Shown: positions 8,505-19,000 of the stretch, in pieces
Layout: each line of letters opens with the position of its first letter
How positions within the stretch are numbered: position 1 is the stretch's first letter
Assembly (NCBI GenBank): GCA_902774265.1
Contig: CACYHR010000029.1
Location: forward strand, 1-56,714
Origin: an uncultured Eubacteriales bacterium
GTDB taxonomy: Bacteria; Bacillota; Clostridia; Peptostreptococcales; Anaerovoracaceae
Length of the DNA stretch: 56,714 nucleotides
Direction: 5' to 3'
The notes under the pieces: model-generated
What the model saw: the letters and a program-made list of their open reading frames with translations, nothing else
Databases searched by the model: none
Told to the model about the DNA's origin: nothing
Made by a program: the position numbers and the translations under genes

Positions 8505-11003
8505 ATGAATATCCACTCGATACGTGCAAAAATTACCGCAATTACCATTGCAGCGATACTCACTACCGTAGTGGCTATTTTTGTTGCCGGTTATTCTACA
8601 GTAGAGGTCGAAAACGAGCGCAGAGCTGCCGAGCTTATGAATCATTTAGCCGGCAACACGGCAGCTACTGTTGAGCAATACCTTGATACTGTTCAGCACT
8701 GCGTGGAGGCGGTAGCGAGCATGGCCGATAAGAGCCTCGACAGCGTAGTGCTGATAAAAAACGGCGCAGCCGGACGGCAGTATGTAAAGCCCGTGAACAG
8801 AACAGCTGCGCAGAACGAAGCTATCGATTCGTATCTCAGAGAGTACTGTGAAGATCTTCAGAAATCTTTCGAAAGCTTTGCCGGCAGAACGTACGGCACT
8901 GAATCGTATTTCTACTGTATCAATCCGGAGATAAGCAAAAATGTCCACGGTTTTTACTATACCAAGACCGGAAAGACCGGCTATGTAAGGCAGACTCCGC
9001 TGGATGCATCAAAACTCGATCCTTCCGATCAGGAACACAATGCCTGGTATTATGCGATCCTCCAGAAAGGACGGCCTGCCTGGGTAGGACCGTATTTATC
9101 CAATGATAAGAATAAATGGATCTGCTCATATGTCATCCCGGTCTATAAAGCCGGCATGCTGATAGGTGTTCTGGGACTGGATATCCCTGTCGATGTGATC
9201 GTCTCACAGCTGAGCGATGTTCGTGTATACGATACAGGCTATGCCTGCCTTTTCAGCGAAGACGGACATGTCATCTATCATCCGGAAGCTGAGACCGGAT
9301 TCATCCCGGGAGAGGATGACAGAGTCATTTCCGAAGAGCAGCTGACACATGACAGCAACGGAGAAGAGCTGATTTCATATAATTTCAAAGATATGAAGTA
9401 TCAGATGGCTTACTGCCGGCTTTCAAGCGGCATGACTCTGATAGTAACGGCACCGGAAAAAGAGATCGCTGCCTCATGGAACAATCTGTTTCACATGCTC
9501 ATAATAATCACAGTGCTGGTCGTGGCTATTTTTGCATTTCTGGTGTTCTTTGCCATGGGGCTGATCACACAGCCTCTTAAGGATCTGACAGATGCGTCAA
9601 CGCGTCTTGCCGGCGGGGATTATGAAGTTGAACTCAATTATAATAAGAACGACGAGCTGGGCGTGCTTACCCGCGCGTTCACAACGATGAGAGACAAGCT
9701 CAAAAAGTCTATCGATGATCTCAACCACCGGCTGTTCAGCGATTCGCTGACGGATCTGCCTAATATGAGGTTTTTCTTCAGTCTTGCGGAAATCGAGAAA
9801 AAGCGTCTGGCTGCAAACGGCCGCGAACCGGTGCTGCTCTATATAGACCTGATAGGGATGAAGCACTACAATGTGCGCTTTGGCTTTGAAGAGGGCGATC
9901 GTCTGCTGTGTGAAATCGGAAGCATAATCGAGACGCAGTTCGGAAGGAAGTGTATGTGCCGTTACGGTGACGATCATTTTGCAGTGATCACCGATGCCGA
10001 CGGCCTGAATGTAGAACTGGATCTGCTCCTTGAAAACTGCCGTTATGCTAATAACAGAAAGTCGCTCCCGGTCAGCATCGGAATATATCCTTACAGTCTC
10101 GGGGATGTCAGCGTCAGTGTAGCATGCGATCGTGCTAAATACGCATGCGATTCGCACAGAGGCGTCTTTGAATCCGGATATTACAAATTTGACAGATCCA
10201 TGCTCAGGCAGGCGGAAAACACCCGCTATATTATCAGCCATCTCGACGAGGCGATAAGAAGGCGTTGGATCAAGGTATATTATCAGCCGATAGTCAGCGC
10301 GGAGAGCGGAAAGGTGTGCGATGAAGAGGCCCTCTCGAGATGGATAGATCCAGAGATGGGATTTATGTCTCCTGAAGATTTCATTCCGATCCTTGAGACT
10401 GCAAGGCTGATATACAAGCTCGACCTTTTCGTGCTTGACCGTATTATAGAAAAGATCAGGGATCAGGAAAAAAAGGGCATACCTATGGTTCCGCATTCGC
10501 TGAATCTCTCGAGGTCGGATTTTGAATCCTGCGATATAGTTGAAGAGATCCGAAAGCGCATCGATAAGGCCGGGATCCCGCATGAAATGCTTACTATCGA
10601 AGTTACGGAGAGCATGATCGGAAGCGATTTCGATTTCATGAAAAAACAGATCGAGCGCTTCAGAGCTCTGGGCTTCGAGGTATGGATGGACGATTTCGGA
10701 AGCGGTTATTCATCTCTCGATGTACTGCAGAATATACATTTCGATCTGCTCAAATTCGATATGAGTTTTCTCAAACGGGATGATGGAGGAGAAAAAAGCA
10801 GGATAATACTCAGAGAACTGACCGTCATGGCTCACGAGCTGGGCATAGAAACACTTTGTGAAGGCGTTGAAACCGAAGAACAGGCAGATTTCCTGAAGGG
10901 CATCGGCTGCAGCAAGCTGCAGGGCTACCTCTACAGCAAGCCTGTACCATATGATGAGATCGTCAGGCTGTTCAGAGACGGCAGTCATTTCGGATATGAG
11001 TAG
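8505..11003 (+). CDS. Membrane c-di-GMP phosphodiesterase: dCache-HAMP-GGDEF-EAL
   Basis: About 832 residues. A first membrane helix (ITAITIAAILTTVVAIFVAG) is followed by ~300 extracellular residues of double-Cache type (YYTKTGKTGYVRQTP, GLDIPVDVIVSQL), a second helix near 330-355, a HAMP segment (ITQPLKDLTDASTRLAGGDY), a GGDEF domain and an EAL domain. The cyclase motif is degraded: RYGDDHF replaces RxGGDEF. The EAL domain keeps its catalytic set: DEEALSRW, the Asn in LNLSRSDF, TIEVTES, WMDDFGSGYSSL, LLKFDMSFL, CEGVETEEQ and LQGYLYSKP. It should degrade c-di-GMP, with the GGDEF part possibly binding GTP only. Start at 8505 has AAGGA seven bases upstream, overlapping the stop of the solute-binding gene. 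Confidence 0.9.
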   Translation: MNIHSIRAKITAITIAAILTTVVAIFVAGYSTVEVENERRAAELMNHLAGNTAATVEQYLDTVQHCVEAVASMADKSLDSVVLIKNGAAGRQYVKPVNRTAAQNEAIDSYLREYCEDLQKSFESFAGRTYGTESYFYCINPEISKNVHGFYYTKTGKTGYVRQTPLDASKLDPSDQEHNAWYYAILQKGRPAWVGPYLSNDKNKWICSYVIPVYKAGMLIGVLGLDIPVDVIVSQLSDVRVYDTGYACLFSEDGHVIYHPEAETGFIPGEDDRVISEEQLTHDSNGEELISYNFKDMKYQMAYCRLSSGMTLIVTAPEKEIAASWNNLFHMLIIITVLVVAIFAFLVFFAMGLITQPLKDLTDASTRLAGGDYEVELNYNKNDELGVLTRAFTTMRDKLKKSIDDLNHRLFSDSLTDLPNMRFFFSLAEIEKKRLAANGREPVLLYIDLIGMKHYNVRFGFEEGDRLLCEIGSIIETQFGRKCMCRYGDDHFAVITDADGLNVELDLLLENCRYANNRKSLPVSIGIYPYSLGDVSVSVACDRAKYACDSHRGVFESGYYKFDRSMLRQAENTRYIISHLDEAIRRRWIKVYYQPIVSAESGKVCDEEALSRWIDPEMGFMSPEDFIPILETARLIYKLDLFVLDRIIEKIRDQEKKGIPMVPHSLNLSRSDFESCDIVEEIRKRIDKAGIPHEMLTIEVTESMIGSDFDFMKKQIERFRALGFEVWMDDFGSGYSSLDVLQNIHFDLLKFDMSFLKRDDGGEKSRIILRELTVMAHELGIETLCEGVETEEQADFLKGIGCSKLQGYLYSKPVPYDEIVRLFRDGSHFGYE

Positions 11004-11047
11004 GATATGAGGGATATGAGTAATATGCGGAATTGCAAAAATAATGC

Positions 11048-11075
11048 TTGCAAATACATTCGCAATAAGTATAAT
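11048..11075 (+). promoter_or_regulatory. Promoter of rpsF-ssb-rpsR
   Basis: TTGCAA, 16-base spacer, TATAAT. It lies 90 bases before the rpsF start, leaving room for a structured leader. Confidence 0.7.
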
Positions 11076-11080
11076 TATAT

Positions 11081-11140
11081 GGCGCGTCGATTCAGGCGCG
11101 TCTATACAATATAACCACTGCGCCGTGTGATTCGGCGCCA
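11081..11140 (+). promoter_or_regulatory. rpsF leader hairpin, possible S6:S18 binding element
   Basis: GCGCCG (11120-11125) pairs with CGGCGC (11133-11138) around TGTGATT, and a GGCGCGTC direct repeat lies just before. Known rpsF leaders bind the S6:S18 pair through a hairpin with CCG and CAC elements. Position and a CCG/CAC content fit, but I could not align it to the family. Confidence 0.4.
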
Positions 11141-11164
11141 ATCAAGACCACAGGAGGTGTCAAC

Positions 11165-11452
11165 ATGAGAGATTATGAACTTCTATTCGTGCTTGATCCG
11201 GACCTGGACGAGGAGCAGAAGGCAACGCTCGTTGAGACAGTTAAGTCTGTTATCAACAACGGCGGCGAAGCCGGTGAAGCTGATGTATGGGGAGACAGAA
11301 GACTCGCTTATGCAATCAACAAGAAGAACACCGGATACTATGTCGTACTGCCGTTCAAGGCTGATGCAGATCTGCCTAAGGAACTCGACAGAAGACTCAG
11401 GATCAATGAGAACGTAATGAGACATATCATCGTATGTCAGGACGAACAGTAG
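11165..11452 (+). CDS. rpsF: 30S ribosomal protein S6
   Basis: 95 residues, normal for S6. It begins MRDYELLFVLDPDLDEEQ and contains the usual core GEAGEADVWGDRRLAYAINK followed by GYYVVLPF. S6 binds 16S rRNA as a pair with S18 in the small-subunit platform. AGGAGGTG lies just before the ATG. It is the first gene of the conserved rpsF-ssb-rpsR operon, with a good promoter upstream and a terminator after rpsR. Confidence 0.97.
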   Translation: MRDYELLFVLDPDLDEEQKATLVETVKSVINNGGEAGEADVWGDRRLAYAINKKNTGYYVVLPFKADADLPKELDRRLRINENVMRHIIVCQDEQ

Positions 11453-11472
11453 CAGAAAGGTAAGGTCTGATC

Positions 11473-12105
11473 ATGAATCATGTTATATTAACAGGGAGAT
11501 TAGTCAGAGATCCTGAATTGAGCTATACGCCTAATACTCAGGCTGCAATGTGCAGATTTACAATTGCTGTAGACAGGCCGAGAAGACAGGGTGAGGATGC
11601 CGGTGCTGATTTCATACGTATCACAGTATGGGATCGACAGGCAGAGAACTGTGATCGTTATCTGTCAAAGGGCAGTCAGGTGGCTATACATGGAAGAATT
11701 CAGACCGGAAGCTACAAAAACAGAGAAGGTGTCACCGTTTATACTACTGATGTAGTCGCTGACAGATATGGAGGCGTTGAGTTCCTTGGTGGAAGAGGTC
11801 AGGGCAATGGCCAGGGCGGCGGTTCATATCAGAACAACTATCAGGGCGGCTCGTATGGCGGACAGCAGGGCGGTTACGGCAATTCCGGCAACGGCGGATA
11901 CGGCCAGGGCGGCAATGCACAGTTCCAGAACAACGCACCGAGAGAAAATTTTGGCGGCAGCCAGAATTTCGGCGGACAGGACACCGCATTCGGCGGACAG
12001 GATAATTTCGGAGATAACGACGGATCGCAGAACCAGAGCGTGTTCGGCGGATTCGATGATCTTCCGGATTCATTCCAGGCGGCCGAAGATGATATTCCAT
12101 TCTAA
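11473..12105 (+). CDS. ssb: Single-stranded DNA-binding protein
   Basis: 210 residues. The N-terminal OB fold ([20 protein letters not shown]..., [27 protein letters not shown]) spans about 1-105. A long Gly/Gln/Asn-rich linker of roughly 80 residues follows, and the tail ends DDIPF, the acidic tip that recruits repair and replication enzymes. The linker makes this protein longer than the usual ~150-180 residues. It sits 20 bases after rpsF and before rpsR, the standard Firmicutes order. Confidence 0.97.
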   Translation: MNHVILTGRLVRDPELSYTPNTQAAMCRFTIAVDRPRRQGEDAGADFIRITVWDRQAENCDRYLSKGSQVAIHGRIQTGSYKNREGVTVYTTDVVADRYGGVEFLGGRGQGNGQGGGSYQNNYQGGSYGGQQGGYGNSGNGGYGQGGNAQFQNNAPRENFGGSQNFGGQDTAFGGQDNFGDNDGSQNQSVFGGFDDLPDSFQAAEDDIPF

Positions 12106-12125
12106 GAAAGGGGAAGGCACGAATT

Positions 12126-12374
12126 ATGATGAACAACAGACCTAAGCGTCCGAACACAGGCATGAGAAGACGTAAAGTATGCCAGTTCTGCGCTGACAAG
12201 GACAAGAAGATCGACTATAAGGATGCTGAAACTCTGAAGAAGTACATCACTGAGAGAGGCAAGATCCTCCCTAGAAGAGTGACAGGTACTTGCGCTATGC
12301 ACCAGAGAGCTGTTGCAAAGGCAATCAAGAGAGCAAGAGTAGTCGCTATACTGCCGTTCGACGCTGATCAATAA
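12126..12374 (+). CDS. rpsR: 30S ribosomal protein S18
   Basis: 82 residues. It carries the S18 core [17 protein letters not shown] and [20 protein letters not shown], with cysteines in a CxxC-plus-C layout, so it is the zinc-binding type of S18. It pairs with S6 on the ribosome platform. GGGGAAGG stands upstream. Two ATGs are adjacent, so the first Met is uncertain by one residue. A strong terminator begins 76 bases after the stop. Confidence 0.97.
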   Translation: MMNNRPKRPNTGMRRRKVCQFCADKDKKIDYKDAETLKKYITERGKILPRRVTGTCAMHQRAVAKAIKRARVVAILPFDADQ

Positions 12375-12450
12375 AATACAGAATCAGCCGATTTCGGATC
12401 GATACGAAATATATAAACGGCAAAACGCGTTAATAAATGCAAACAATAAG

Positions 12451-12478
12451 ACCGGTTCTGCGCAGGAACCGGTTTTTT
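12451..12478 (+). terminator. Terminator of rpsF-ssb-rpsR
   Basis: ACCGGTTC and GAACCGGT pair around a short loop (CTGCGCAG inside), followed by six T. A textbook intrinsic terminator. Confidence 0.9.
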
Positions 12479-12480
12479 AG

Positions 12481-12724
12481 TTACAATTCAGTAAACAGCC
12501 AGAGCCTTATACTGTAAGGCAGTGCCATCCAGAGAAGGTTTCCGTCACCGAGAGTGCTTGGCTCGTCGGCTTTGCCTCGCGGAGGACCTAGTCTGACGCT
12601 TCGCTTGCGACGGCCGGTCCTTAGCCGCTCGCCTGCAGTCGCCTGCAGCCTTCTCGCAGCACTCTTAGCGGTTCCTCCAAATTCTCTGTCTGTCGCTGCC
12701 TTACAGTTCGTAAATTGTAATTGC
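12481..12724. repeat. Dispersed TTACAATT-ended repeat, copy 2 (long)
   Basis: Starts TTACAATTCAGTAAACAGCC and ends CTTACAGTTCGTAAATTGTAA, imperfect inverted ends. It shares CACCGAGAGTGCTTGGCTCGTCGGCTT and CTCTGTCTGTCGCTGCCTTACAG with the copy at 24614, but holds about 100 extra bases between them, rich in CTCGC/GCGAG words. No gene is credible inside it. It fills the gap between the rpsR terminator and the promoter at 12784. Confidence 0.7.
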
Positions 12725-12783
12725 TCAGCCGATGGCTGAATTGTAGTGTTTTAGTGGTAAACCTAAAGGTTTATAAAATCCAC

Positions 12784-12812
12784 TTGACCTCTTGTTTGAC
12801 CATCTCTATACT
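12784..12812 (+). promoter_or_regulatory. Promoter for the SH3-domain secreted protein
   Basis: TTGACC, 17-base spacer, TATACT, placed 83 bases before the GTG start. Confidence 0.65.
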
Positions 12813-12894
12813 TTGAACAGCGGAAATAATTACGCAATTGCGGCTGCTTTAAGAAGAATAATTACAGTTGTTTCAGGAAAAACGGAGAATAATA

Positions 12895-14586
12895 GTGCAC
12901 ATAAATCGTATCAGAAGAAAATGGATTGAGTTAACAGTAATATTTGCTTTGTGCATAATCGCGTGTTTCTCTTTTACAGCGGCAGGAGACAATGTATATG
13001 CGGCAAGCATCACGGCAAAAGCTGTGGTATCGGCGACGGGTGGCACATATGTTCGTAGCTCATACAATACTTCTGCAAAAAAAGTTACCCATATCAAAAA
13101 AGGCACTAAGGTGACTCTGATCAAAGAAGTATTCACAAAAGCTGACAGTACCGCTAAATCGTCAAGATGGTACTATGTCAGTTACGGCAGCAAAAAAGGA
13201 TATGTGCGTTCGGATTACCTGAGCAGCTTCAAATATAATTCTGTTTCTGCGACCGCAAAATCATCAAATGCAGTTTACCGCAAAGGTCCGTCAGATGAGA
13301 TGAAAAAAGTCGGAACACTCTCTAAAGGCAAGCGGGTAAATGTCAGACTTCAGGCTGTGCTCAAAGGCAGCAATGAGAAATGGTACAGAATCAAAACAGG
13401 AAGCAAGACCGGATATATCAGATCGGATCTGATAAAGATTAAAAAAACATCATCCGGTGACAGCGGTTCGGCATCATCCCCAAATACTGAAAAAGCAAAA
13501 GAACCGACAAAGTGGGATATTAAAGCAAAAGGTGTTACTAAGCCGGGCAAACTGACCACAGGCCAGGAGTTTGAACTGAAAGGTACGCTCAGTTATGACG
13601 GAACCATCGACAGAGTGGTTGTCGGAATAAAAAACAGCGATAATGAATGGGTCGCAAGAAAGAGTACAAATGTCGGAGCAGACAGTTATGACATTCAGAA
13701 TGCAGACAGCAGTATAAAATTCAGTAATCTCAGATCCGGGATCTACAGATACAGGGTCAATGTCGTTATAGGAAACTATGTTATTGCCCGTGTTGACCGG
13801 AAATTTGAGGTCGTTAGATGCAAACAGGCTGCAAAACTGCTAAAAAAAGAAACCCTGGGCGGCGAAGTCAGAATTGTCGGAACCTTTGACAGCAGCAACT
13901 GCAGCACTATTTTTTCAGTCAAAGGTGACGCTGCAGCAAGAGTCCCGCAGGGGATGACATATGCTAACGGCAAGTATTATCTGGTATACGGACTTGAGCA
14001 GGATCAGGCTATAGTGACATATTCCGCCAAGGGGGAAAAGCTGGGTGTAGTTCATTTTCCGGACAACATATTACATCCTAACGGCATAGCATGGAATCCG
14101 AAGACCAAAAAATGTTATGTTTTCATTGCTTACACCAATAACTGCTATTCATGGGATCCGGCGACAGACGAATTTGTTAATGTTAATATGCCGTTTTATG
14201 CATCCGGTGTCGCATATGATACATCCACTAAGTACATGTATGCAACATCCAAAAAATCCATAAGGATATGCAGCAGAGACGGAAAATTTACCAAGATTCA
14301 TGCGATTCAAAGATGCGAACGCACCGGGATAAAATATGCACAGGACTGCGGCGCAGCACGAGGATTTATATTTCATTGTGTAAGCGGAGAGGGTAAGCAC
14401 GGAACAAATTATATCGATGTATACAGAGCTTCAACCCGCAGGTACATGGGAACGATCAAGACTGAACTGGATGAACTGGAAGGCGTAATAATAGACGACA
14501 ACGGATTTATTCAACTGCTCAGCAATACAACAACAACGACGGATTATATCTGGAAGACGCCTCTTAATATTTACGATCTGAAATAA
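12895..14586 (+). CDS. Secreted protein with two SH3b domains and a propeller-like end
   Basis: 563 residues from a GTG start, which has GGAG seven bases upstream. A signal peptide (WIELTVIFALCIIACFSFTAAG...VYA) leads to two bacterial SH3 repeats at about 40-105 and 110-170 (GTYVRSSYNTS...GYVRSDYLSS; AVYRKGPSDEMKKVGTLSKG...GYIRSDLI). A middle segment of ~110 residues looks like an immunoglobulin-like strand domain. The last ~240 residues (VPQGMTYANGKYYLVYG, LHPNGIAWNPKTKKCYVF, ASGVAYDTSTKYMYATS) repeat a short motif in the manner of NHL or strictosidine-synthase-like propellers. SH3b domains commonly bind cell-wall peptides. No catalytic motif is seen. It is transcribed alone and ends facing an EamA gene. 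Confidence 0.8.
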   Translation: MHINRIRRKWIELTVIFALCIIACFSFTAAGDNVYAASITAKAVVSATGGTYVRSSYNTSAKKVTHIKKGTKVTLIKEVFTKADSTAKSSRWYYVSYGSKKGYVRSDYLSSFKYNSVSATAKSSNAVYRKGPSDEMKKVGTLSKGKRVNVRLQAVLKGSNEKWYRIKTGSKTGYIRSDLIKIKKTSSGDSGSASSPNTEKAKEPTKWDIKAKGVTKPGKLTTGQEFELKGTLSYDGTIDRVVVGIKNSDNEWVARKSTNVGADSYDIQNADSSIKFSNLRSGIYRYRVNVVIGNYVIARVDRKFEVVRCKQAAKLLKKETLGGEVRIVGTFDSSNCSTIFSVKGDAAARVPQGMTYANGKYYLVYGLEQDQAIVTYSAKGEKLGVVHFPDNILHPNGIAWNPKTKKCYVFIAYTNNCYSWDPATDEFVNVNMPFYASGVAYDTSTKYMYATSKKSIRICSRDGKFTKIHAIQRCERTGIKYAQDCGAARGFIFHCVSGEGKHGTNYIDVYRASTRRYMGTIKTELDELEGVIIDDNGFIQLLSNTTTTTDYIWKTPLNIYDLK

Positions 14587-14634
14587 CAGATGCCGATGGC
14601 CAAAGGATCGTAATAGGCAGCAATTCAGACATAT

Positions 14635-15579
14635 TTATTTCTGAGAATCAGATTTCTGAATATTGATGTTCTGAATTTTTAATTTTTGATTGTCGGAATC
14701 TGCAGATTTGAGTTTAAGAGAATCCCATAGGGTGATTGCCGAAGCTTCGAGAAGAAGTATGATTCCGATTACAGTGTTCCAGTATATGTCCTCGCTCAGT
14801 ACGATTACGGCAAGAAACGGCGCTATCGCAGGCTTGATAAAGAACGCAACTCCGCCTGTAGTGGCATCCGAATAACGGATAGCAAGGAAATAGAACATGT
14901 AGCCGAGACCGGTCACGACGATTCCGCAGTAGGCAACGATCTTCCAGTTGGAGATGACACCTTCAAGAACCGGATGGCCGGTCGGGATCATTATGATCAG
15001 CAATACGAGCGAACCGAGAATAAAGTTGAGACTCGTCTGTGTGAAAGTGCCTATACGCGCAATGGACTGCTTGCCCATAACGCTGTAAACCGAGAATGTG
15101 ACAGCAGCTGTAAGGATGAGAATGATACCTGCAGTAGAATTACCTTCCTGCATATCCCATACGCGTATCATAAGAAAAGCAGCGAAAAGGCCGATAATAA
15201 AAGCGATCGTTTTGAGCCTGTCCATTTTTTCGCTGGTGAAAAAATGTGCGATAACCATGGTAAACAAAGGATTAAGGCAGAACAGCGCAGCTGCCGTTGC
15301 AGCATTGCATCTCTGCACGGCCAGCTGGAAGCAAAGCATGCTGACAGGAATTCCCATAATGCCGACAAGAGTCAGCCATCCAAGATCATACTTATTGAGA
15401 TGATATCCGCTCTTTCGCGTCTCATCGATTGCAAGAGGAACCAGCATCAGACCGCCGATCAGAAATCTTAAAAAAGTCATCTGCAGAGGATCGAGGCTGC
15501 TGCCCGCAAGCTTGAGCGCAACCTCCATCGTAGCAAAAAGAAAAGCCGTTGCACCGACAAAAAATACTACTCTTTTCAT
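14635..15579 (-). CDS. EamA/DMT-family transporter
   Basis: 314 residues with ten hydrophobic helices in two EamA halves (first half 1-140, second 145-290). Marks include LDPLQMTFLRFLIGGLMLVP, LAVQRCNAATAAALFCLNPLFT and, in the second half, IRYSDATTGGVAFFIKPAIAPFLA. DMT proteins export small metabolites or drugs; substrate cannot be read from sequence. The C-terminal ~25 residues (LKLKSADSDNQKLKIQNINI...) are polar and probably cytoplasmic. It is transcribed alone, convergent with the SH3 protein gene. Confidence 0.88.
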   Translation of the reverse strand: MKRVVFFVGATAFLFATMEVALKLAGSSLDPLQMTFLRFLIGGLMLVPLAIDETRKSGYHLNKYDLGWLTLVGIMGIPVSMLCFQLAVQRCNAATAAALFCLNPLFTMVIAHFFTSEKMDRLKTIAFIIGLFAAFLMIRVWDMQEGNSTAGIILILTAAVTFSVYSVMGKQSIARIGTFTQTSLNFILGSLVLLIIMIPTGHPVLEGVISNWKIVAYCGIVVTGLGYMFYFLAIRYSDATTGGVAFFIKPAIAPFLAVIVLSEDIYWNTVIGIILLLEASAITLWDSLKLKSADSDNQKLKIQNINIQKSDSQK

Positions 15580-15669
15580 AATATATTTACTTGAATAAAC
15601 CTTTCCGATAAATAATCATTCTTAGAACCGCAGAATATAATACACCTCCGTATGAATCGATTCAAGCGC

Positions 15670-15974
15670 TACAATTCAGCAAACAGTCGGAGTAACAAAA
15701 AGCGAAATACTCTGCTTATCATCATGAGCTGCGTTCAGTGCACTGCTACACCGCCGCTCTGTTCTCACGAGGAGTTTGCAGACTCCGCTCGCTACGCCAG
15801 GCTTCGGGCTGCCGGGCTCCATGCGTTCGAATTGCCGCGTACTCATGCATTGCATCTTCACTACGCCGAATGCTGATGCGCAGATGCATTTCGCTCTCAG
15901 CACACATCGGAATCTGCCGATGGCTGAAGTGTAAATTCTCTGTCTGTCGCTGCCATACAGTCTGTAAATTGTAA
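15670..15974. repeat. Dispersed TACAATTCAG-ended repeat, copy 3
   Basis: Starts TACAATTCAGCAAACAGTCGG and ends TACAGTCTGTAAATTGTAATTG. The inner part is a chimera: an AGCGAAATACTCTGCTTATC block shared with 43033 and (reversed) 6683 and 34162, and an end block shared with 12481 and 24614. It fills most of the gap before the beta-helix protein gene. Confidence 0.65.
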
Positions 15975-16003
15975 TTGATAATTTGTTGAATTTGTACTAA
16001 AAT
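15975..16003 (+). promoter_or_regulatory. Promoter for the beta-helix surface protein
   Basis: TTGATA, 17-base spacer, TAAAAT. The -35 box touches the right end of the dispersed repeat, so the repeat end may help build the promoter. Confidence 0.55.
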
Positions 16004-16085
16004 TCACTAGAAATCAAAAAAATTCAACATATTTGTACAACAAACGAAAGTGAAGCATAATAAGCTAAAGGCAGAGGTGTTTTGG

Positions 16086-19000
16086 ATGAGAGAAATGAAA
16101 AAAAGGATCATATTCAATATCTTAGTCGCGATGGCCATATTATTGTGTGCGATACCTGCAGCAGCGCAGGGTGCGTATGCAGCAGTAGATTATGTTGCCG
16201 TTAATACTGATACTAATCGTTCTTACATCAACTTCAAAGACGCTTATGAGAAAGCCGGAGATGGAAACACGATCAAGCTTCTGAAAGATATTGGTATTTC
16301 TGGACATGACTGGTTTTATATTAAAAAACCTGTAACGTTTGACCTTAACGGCCATACAATTACAGGCGATACTGATGAAGCAACGATAGCGGTCAATTCC
16401 GATCAGTCACGTAAAAAGTCCCGTATTTATACGAACAGTGGGATTCTTACTATAACTGACAGCTCTTCAGGAAAAACCGGTGCTATCATCAATAACAGTG
16501 AAAACGCTGAAGCAAGTGCTATCAGGATCTATAACAACAGTAATGCACCCCGACCGGAATTGATAATAAATGCCGGAAGAATAGAAGGAAGGAATTACGG
16601 TATTAGTGCACTTGGAGCCAGGGGCTGCGATATCACAATTAACGGAGGCGTTATCAAGGGTGATAAAAAAAGCGTCTATATCAAAACCTGGGGAAACTTT
16701 AATATAAATGGCGGGTATTTCAGTGATGATGCAGGCAATAGCAGTTTTACTCTACCTGATAATAAGATACTTGGCAGGATTGGTGGCGAGGGCGCATATA
16801 AAGATTATTATGAATTAAAGGAAATAACAGCAAAGAACGACGGTCCGGGAAGTAAAAAGGATAAGCTTTATGCATCTCTTGAAGAGGCCGTAAACGATGC
16901 TGAAGAGGGAGACACGATAAAACTAATGCGTGACCTCGATTTCGAAAACAGCGGTTTTGTATCCTCCGGAACATATACTCTGGATCTGAACGGTCATAAG
17001 ATCAGCGGCGATGGGATACAGGGGAAGAGCGGATACTCTTTCCGCGCGGTATTATTTGTTACAGATGGAACCCTGACGGTTACGGACGGATCCGCAGAAG
17101 GTAAAGGGGAAATAGATTGTACTTACTCCGGATCTCCGGGATTCGCTTCCTGTATCGCATGCGGATTTGATGAGAATACGACAGCAAAGGTGATTTTAAA
17201 GAAAGGCCTGCTGACATCAGATAGCGGCTGCGGCATATACTCCTCACGCGGTGAAGTAAGTATTGAAGGCGGAACGATAGGATCATCAGCATATGCTGCT
17301 GTTGAAACTTATAACGCTAAGTTAACGATTCTTGTAGATAGTACTGTAATAAAGGGAGCACCGGATGCCATTATAAGCGATGGAACGACTGTTATTAAAG
17401 GCGGTACCGTAAAATCAGAAGGCCAATCAGCTGATACAGCAATCAGAGTTAAAGGCGGAGAACTAAGCATCAGCGGCGGTACTATGAGCGGACCGCATGG
17501 CATTGAAGTGATAGAAGGTGAAGTTGAATTTACAAATGATTCGACATCGACTCTGATCGGCAGCGTAAATAAGTTCAGTACATTCAAAAAGACAGGAGGC
17601 ACTGTAAAAATCAACGGAGGAAGATTCTCTGATGATGCAGGTAACGGCGAAGGATTCATTCTGCCGGCGCATAAGAGTCTGCAGCCGGAAGGCGAATATT
17701 ATGTACTTAAAGACAAGGATCCGGTGATTACTGTAGATATGGGTGAGGGACATGCTGAATTCGCCCGGAGATGGGCTGCTACTTTAGAAAAGAATATCCC
17801 GGACTGTGAAGTCGTAACTGAAGGTAACGCGGTTAAGTTCTATTATACAACCAGCGGAGACAGATCTGTCGGAACCATTCAGGGAGAATTGAACAGCAAT
17901 CTGTATGAATATTACAAGTCGGCAGGCGGAAAAGATAACGATCAGATTCTTGGCGAATACACTTTAGGTCAGAAAACGATCAATAATTATGAAAGCTTTG
18001 ATGATGTAAATAATGAAATGTCGGCTTCGACAGAAAAGATTTCGGACCGGCAAACCTATTATGTGCTCTGGGAGAAACCGATCAAAAACATTGAATATTC
18101 AGTAAAAAAGCCTGTATGCGGACAATCGGCCGGAGAATATGCTCCTGAACTCAGTATAAAAGGTAAAATGGTCAGTCATCTTAATTCCTCATGGCTGAAA
18201 AGTGATGGAAGCGGATCTTTTACGGCGACTTTTGAAGGCGAGAAAGAATATTGGTTGTCCTCAAAGCTTCAGGCAAAGTTTGGTTATTATTGTGATCCGG
18301 ATATGACTGTTGCAGTAAGCGGCGGATCATTGGTAAATAAGGATAGTATACCTGAAGTACAGAATAATCCTCTTATTGAGACTCATACAGTTACTGTTTA
18401 TACAAGTGTGACCGCTGATCACAACTGGGCAGGCAATAGTTGTTCGGCCTGCGAAAAGACAAGAGAAAGCGGAAGTGGCGGCGGCAGCGGAAATGACGGC
18501 GGCAGCGGCTCTGCCGATGACAGTACTGACACCGATGTTCAGCAGGTCGTAGATAAGATCGGTGAATTAAGGGCACCATATGACGAAGCTAAGGTCAGGG
18601 AGGCTCGCGAGGCATATGACAAGCTGACTGCTGAGCAGAAGGATGACAGCAAAGTTAAGGAAGCACTGAAGAAGCTTGAAGAAGCTGAAGCAGCAATCGA
18701 GAGCGAAAAAGATCAGAAGGCTGCAAATGCGGTATCCGGAATGATCGCGGCTCTGCCGGATGATCCATCACAGGCTAAAGCTGATGATGTAGCGAATGCA
18801 GTTTCCGCATACAAAGCACTTTCCGATAATGCGAAGGCCCTGATAACGGAGGACGAGCTTGCCAAACTTCAGGAAGCATTGGATTATCCTGCTTCTATAA
18901 GTAAAACAGGTTTCAGGTCCGTTAAGACTAAAAAGGGCAAAAAAGCTGTAATTACATGGAAAAAGAAGGCTTCTGCAGACGGATATCAGATATACTGTAA

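Noticed and set aside
11744-12205. A 153-codon minus-strand frame across ssb
   Set aside because: It is the shadow of the Gly/Gln-rich repeat coding of ssb on the other strand.
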